Source: CAWDYA01 sp963806495
GTDB lineage: Bacteria > Acidobacteriota > Polarisedimenticolia > JACPZX01 > DASXTC01
Direction: 5' to 3'
DNA length: 64,000 nt
Assembly: GCA_963806495.1 (NCBI GenBank)
Contig: CAWDYA010000007.1
Location: 392,095-456,094, forward strand
The number at the start of each line of letters is the position of its first letter. Within the stretch, counting starts at the first letter, position 1. Both the position numbers and the translations under genes were made by a program. Positions 63,516-64,000 of this stretch are shown here, piece after piece. The notes below the pieces were generated by a model. That model did not search any database, was not told the DNA's origin, and worked only from the letters and a program-made list of their open reading frames with translations.

Positions 63516-64000
63516 AACGCGATATGCGTCACGATACCCGCACGTTCGTCGTCACGCCGGCGGTTGTTCTGATGCTGCTGGCTTTCTGTACCCTTGCAAA
63601 CGCCTCGAGCCTCACCACCCGTGAGGCGGGCAACGGATTGCTGGTGGATGTGGTCACCGACGCCCCGCAGCTCGCCGCAGGGCCGGGACTGCCGCCGGGC
63701 TACTTCCGGGCCTCCATCGCCGACCTGCCTTCGACTCACGAGGCGGGACGCCCGGAGCTGCCCTACCGCTCCTTCCTGGTTGGAGTTCCCTCCGGGACGC
63801 GGGTCGAGATCCAGGCCCGCAGCCAGGCCGCGATGAGTCTTGGCCGGTTCCATCTGGCTCCCTTCTTCGCGCGGGGAGGCTGGGACCTGGGAGACGAGGT
63901 GGCCGAGGCGCCCGACGCGGACGCGCTCGAGGCCCTCGAGGATCCCGCGGCCTACGCTGCGGGGCACCCCTTTCCGGGTACGCTTGCGGTGGTCTCGAGC
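63512..64000 (+). CDS. C25 (gingipain)-type peptidase, N-terminal part (runs off right edge)
   Basis: 163 residues visible. A signal peptide (TPAVVLMLLAFCTLANASS) leads into a propeptide-C25-like region: DLPSTHEAGRPELPYRSFLV and GVPSGTRVEIQARSQAAMS. The catalytic Cys/His domain lies beyond the window. Gingipain-type peptidases cut after Arg or Lys and are exported. The ATG overlaps the kinase stop codon, so the two are in one operon; whether it matures the neighbouring peptide is open. Confidence 0.65.
   Translation, partial: MKRDMRHDTRTFVVTPAVVLMLLAFCTLANASSLTTREAGNGLLVDVVTDAPQLAAGPGLPPGYFRASIADLPSTHEAGRPELPYRSFLVGVPSGTRVEIQARSQAAMSLGRFHLAPFFARGGWDLGDEVAEAPDADALEALEDPAAYAAGHPFPGTLAVVSS

Noticed and set aside
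1..64000. CRISPR arrays, rRNA genes and complete insertion sequences
   Set aside because: No regularly spaced direct repeats, rRNA signatures or transposase domains were seen.

Overview
This 64 kb window is high-GC DNA from a Gram-negative bacterium. Outer-membrane beta-barrels, a Wza-type exporter, a Wzz-type co-polymerase and a lipobox protein all point to a double membrane. Large TPR-fused alkaline-phosphatase-superfamily enzymes, a DUF3570 cassette, cohesin/dockerin modules and a gingipain-type peptidase would fit an Acidobacteriota-like or Eisenbacteria-like lineage. That placement is a guess from gene content only. No rRNA is present; there are two tRNA genes (Lys-UUU, Glu-UUC).

Layout. 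0-31 kb is mostly housekeeping and secreted-hydrolase sequence: the purA 3' end, a GT4 glycosyltransferase, asnB, a dienelactone hydrolase, a membrane sulfatase, two zinc peptidases, a Rieske oxygenase, an SMP-30-like propeller, and an ApbE / DUF3570 / TlpA-DUF4266 cassette. These are followed by an SPFH-phosphodiesterase-TPR giant, an FAD oxidoreductase, tRNA-Lys, a Cys/Met PLP enzyme, a metal operon (NifX / DUF134 / ArsP_2 permease) behind a palindromic operator, tRNA-Glu, a MITE-like inverted repeat, a PDZ protein, an SGNH hydrolase, a TPR-gluzincin and a GT39 enzyme. 31-34 kb holds an aminotransferase, a tiny membrane protein, a gene-poor stretch with a possible integrase tail, and a small beta-barrel gene under a near-consensus sigma70 promoter.

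34.2-51.4 kb is an exopolysaccharide locus. It encodes a CapD-type dehydratase, Wza-, barrel-, Wzz- and CpsD-type assembly proteins, a NusG paralogue, an excisionase-like HTH protein, a metallophosphoesterase with an inserted domain, an O-antigen-ligase-like protein, DegT aminotransferase, formyltransferase, PIG-L deacetylase, the initiating sugar transferase, two GT4 enzymes and a CapK-like ligase. 51.4-59.8 kb adds a second, promoter-led block: a secreted beta-helix protein, a cohesin-domain protein, a dockerin-like protein, a cohesin-like lipoprotein, a NodB deacetylase, a GNAT enzyme and a GT2 enzyme. 60-64 kb holds a large secreted protein and a compact group that looks like a peptide-modification system: PqqD-like chaperone, a 43-aa precursor-like peptide with a Y-x-x-P motif, an intrinsic terminator, an HprK-related kinase, and the start of a C25-type peptidase.

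Many genes are split by single-base frame changes without other decay, most densely at 37-40 kb and 47.8-54.8 kb. I read most of these as assembly or sequencing indels, so composite genes are reported end to end with the break positions noted.
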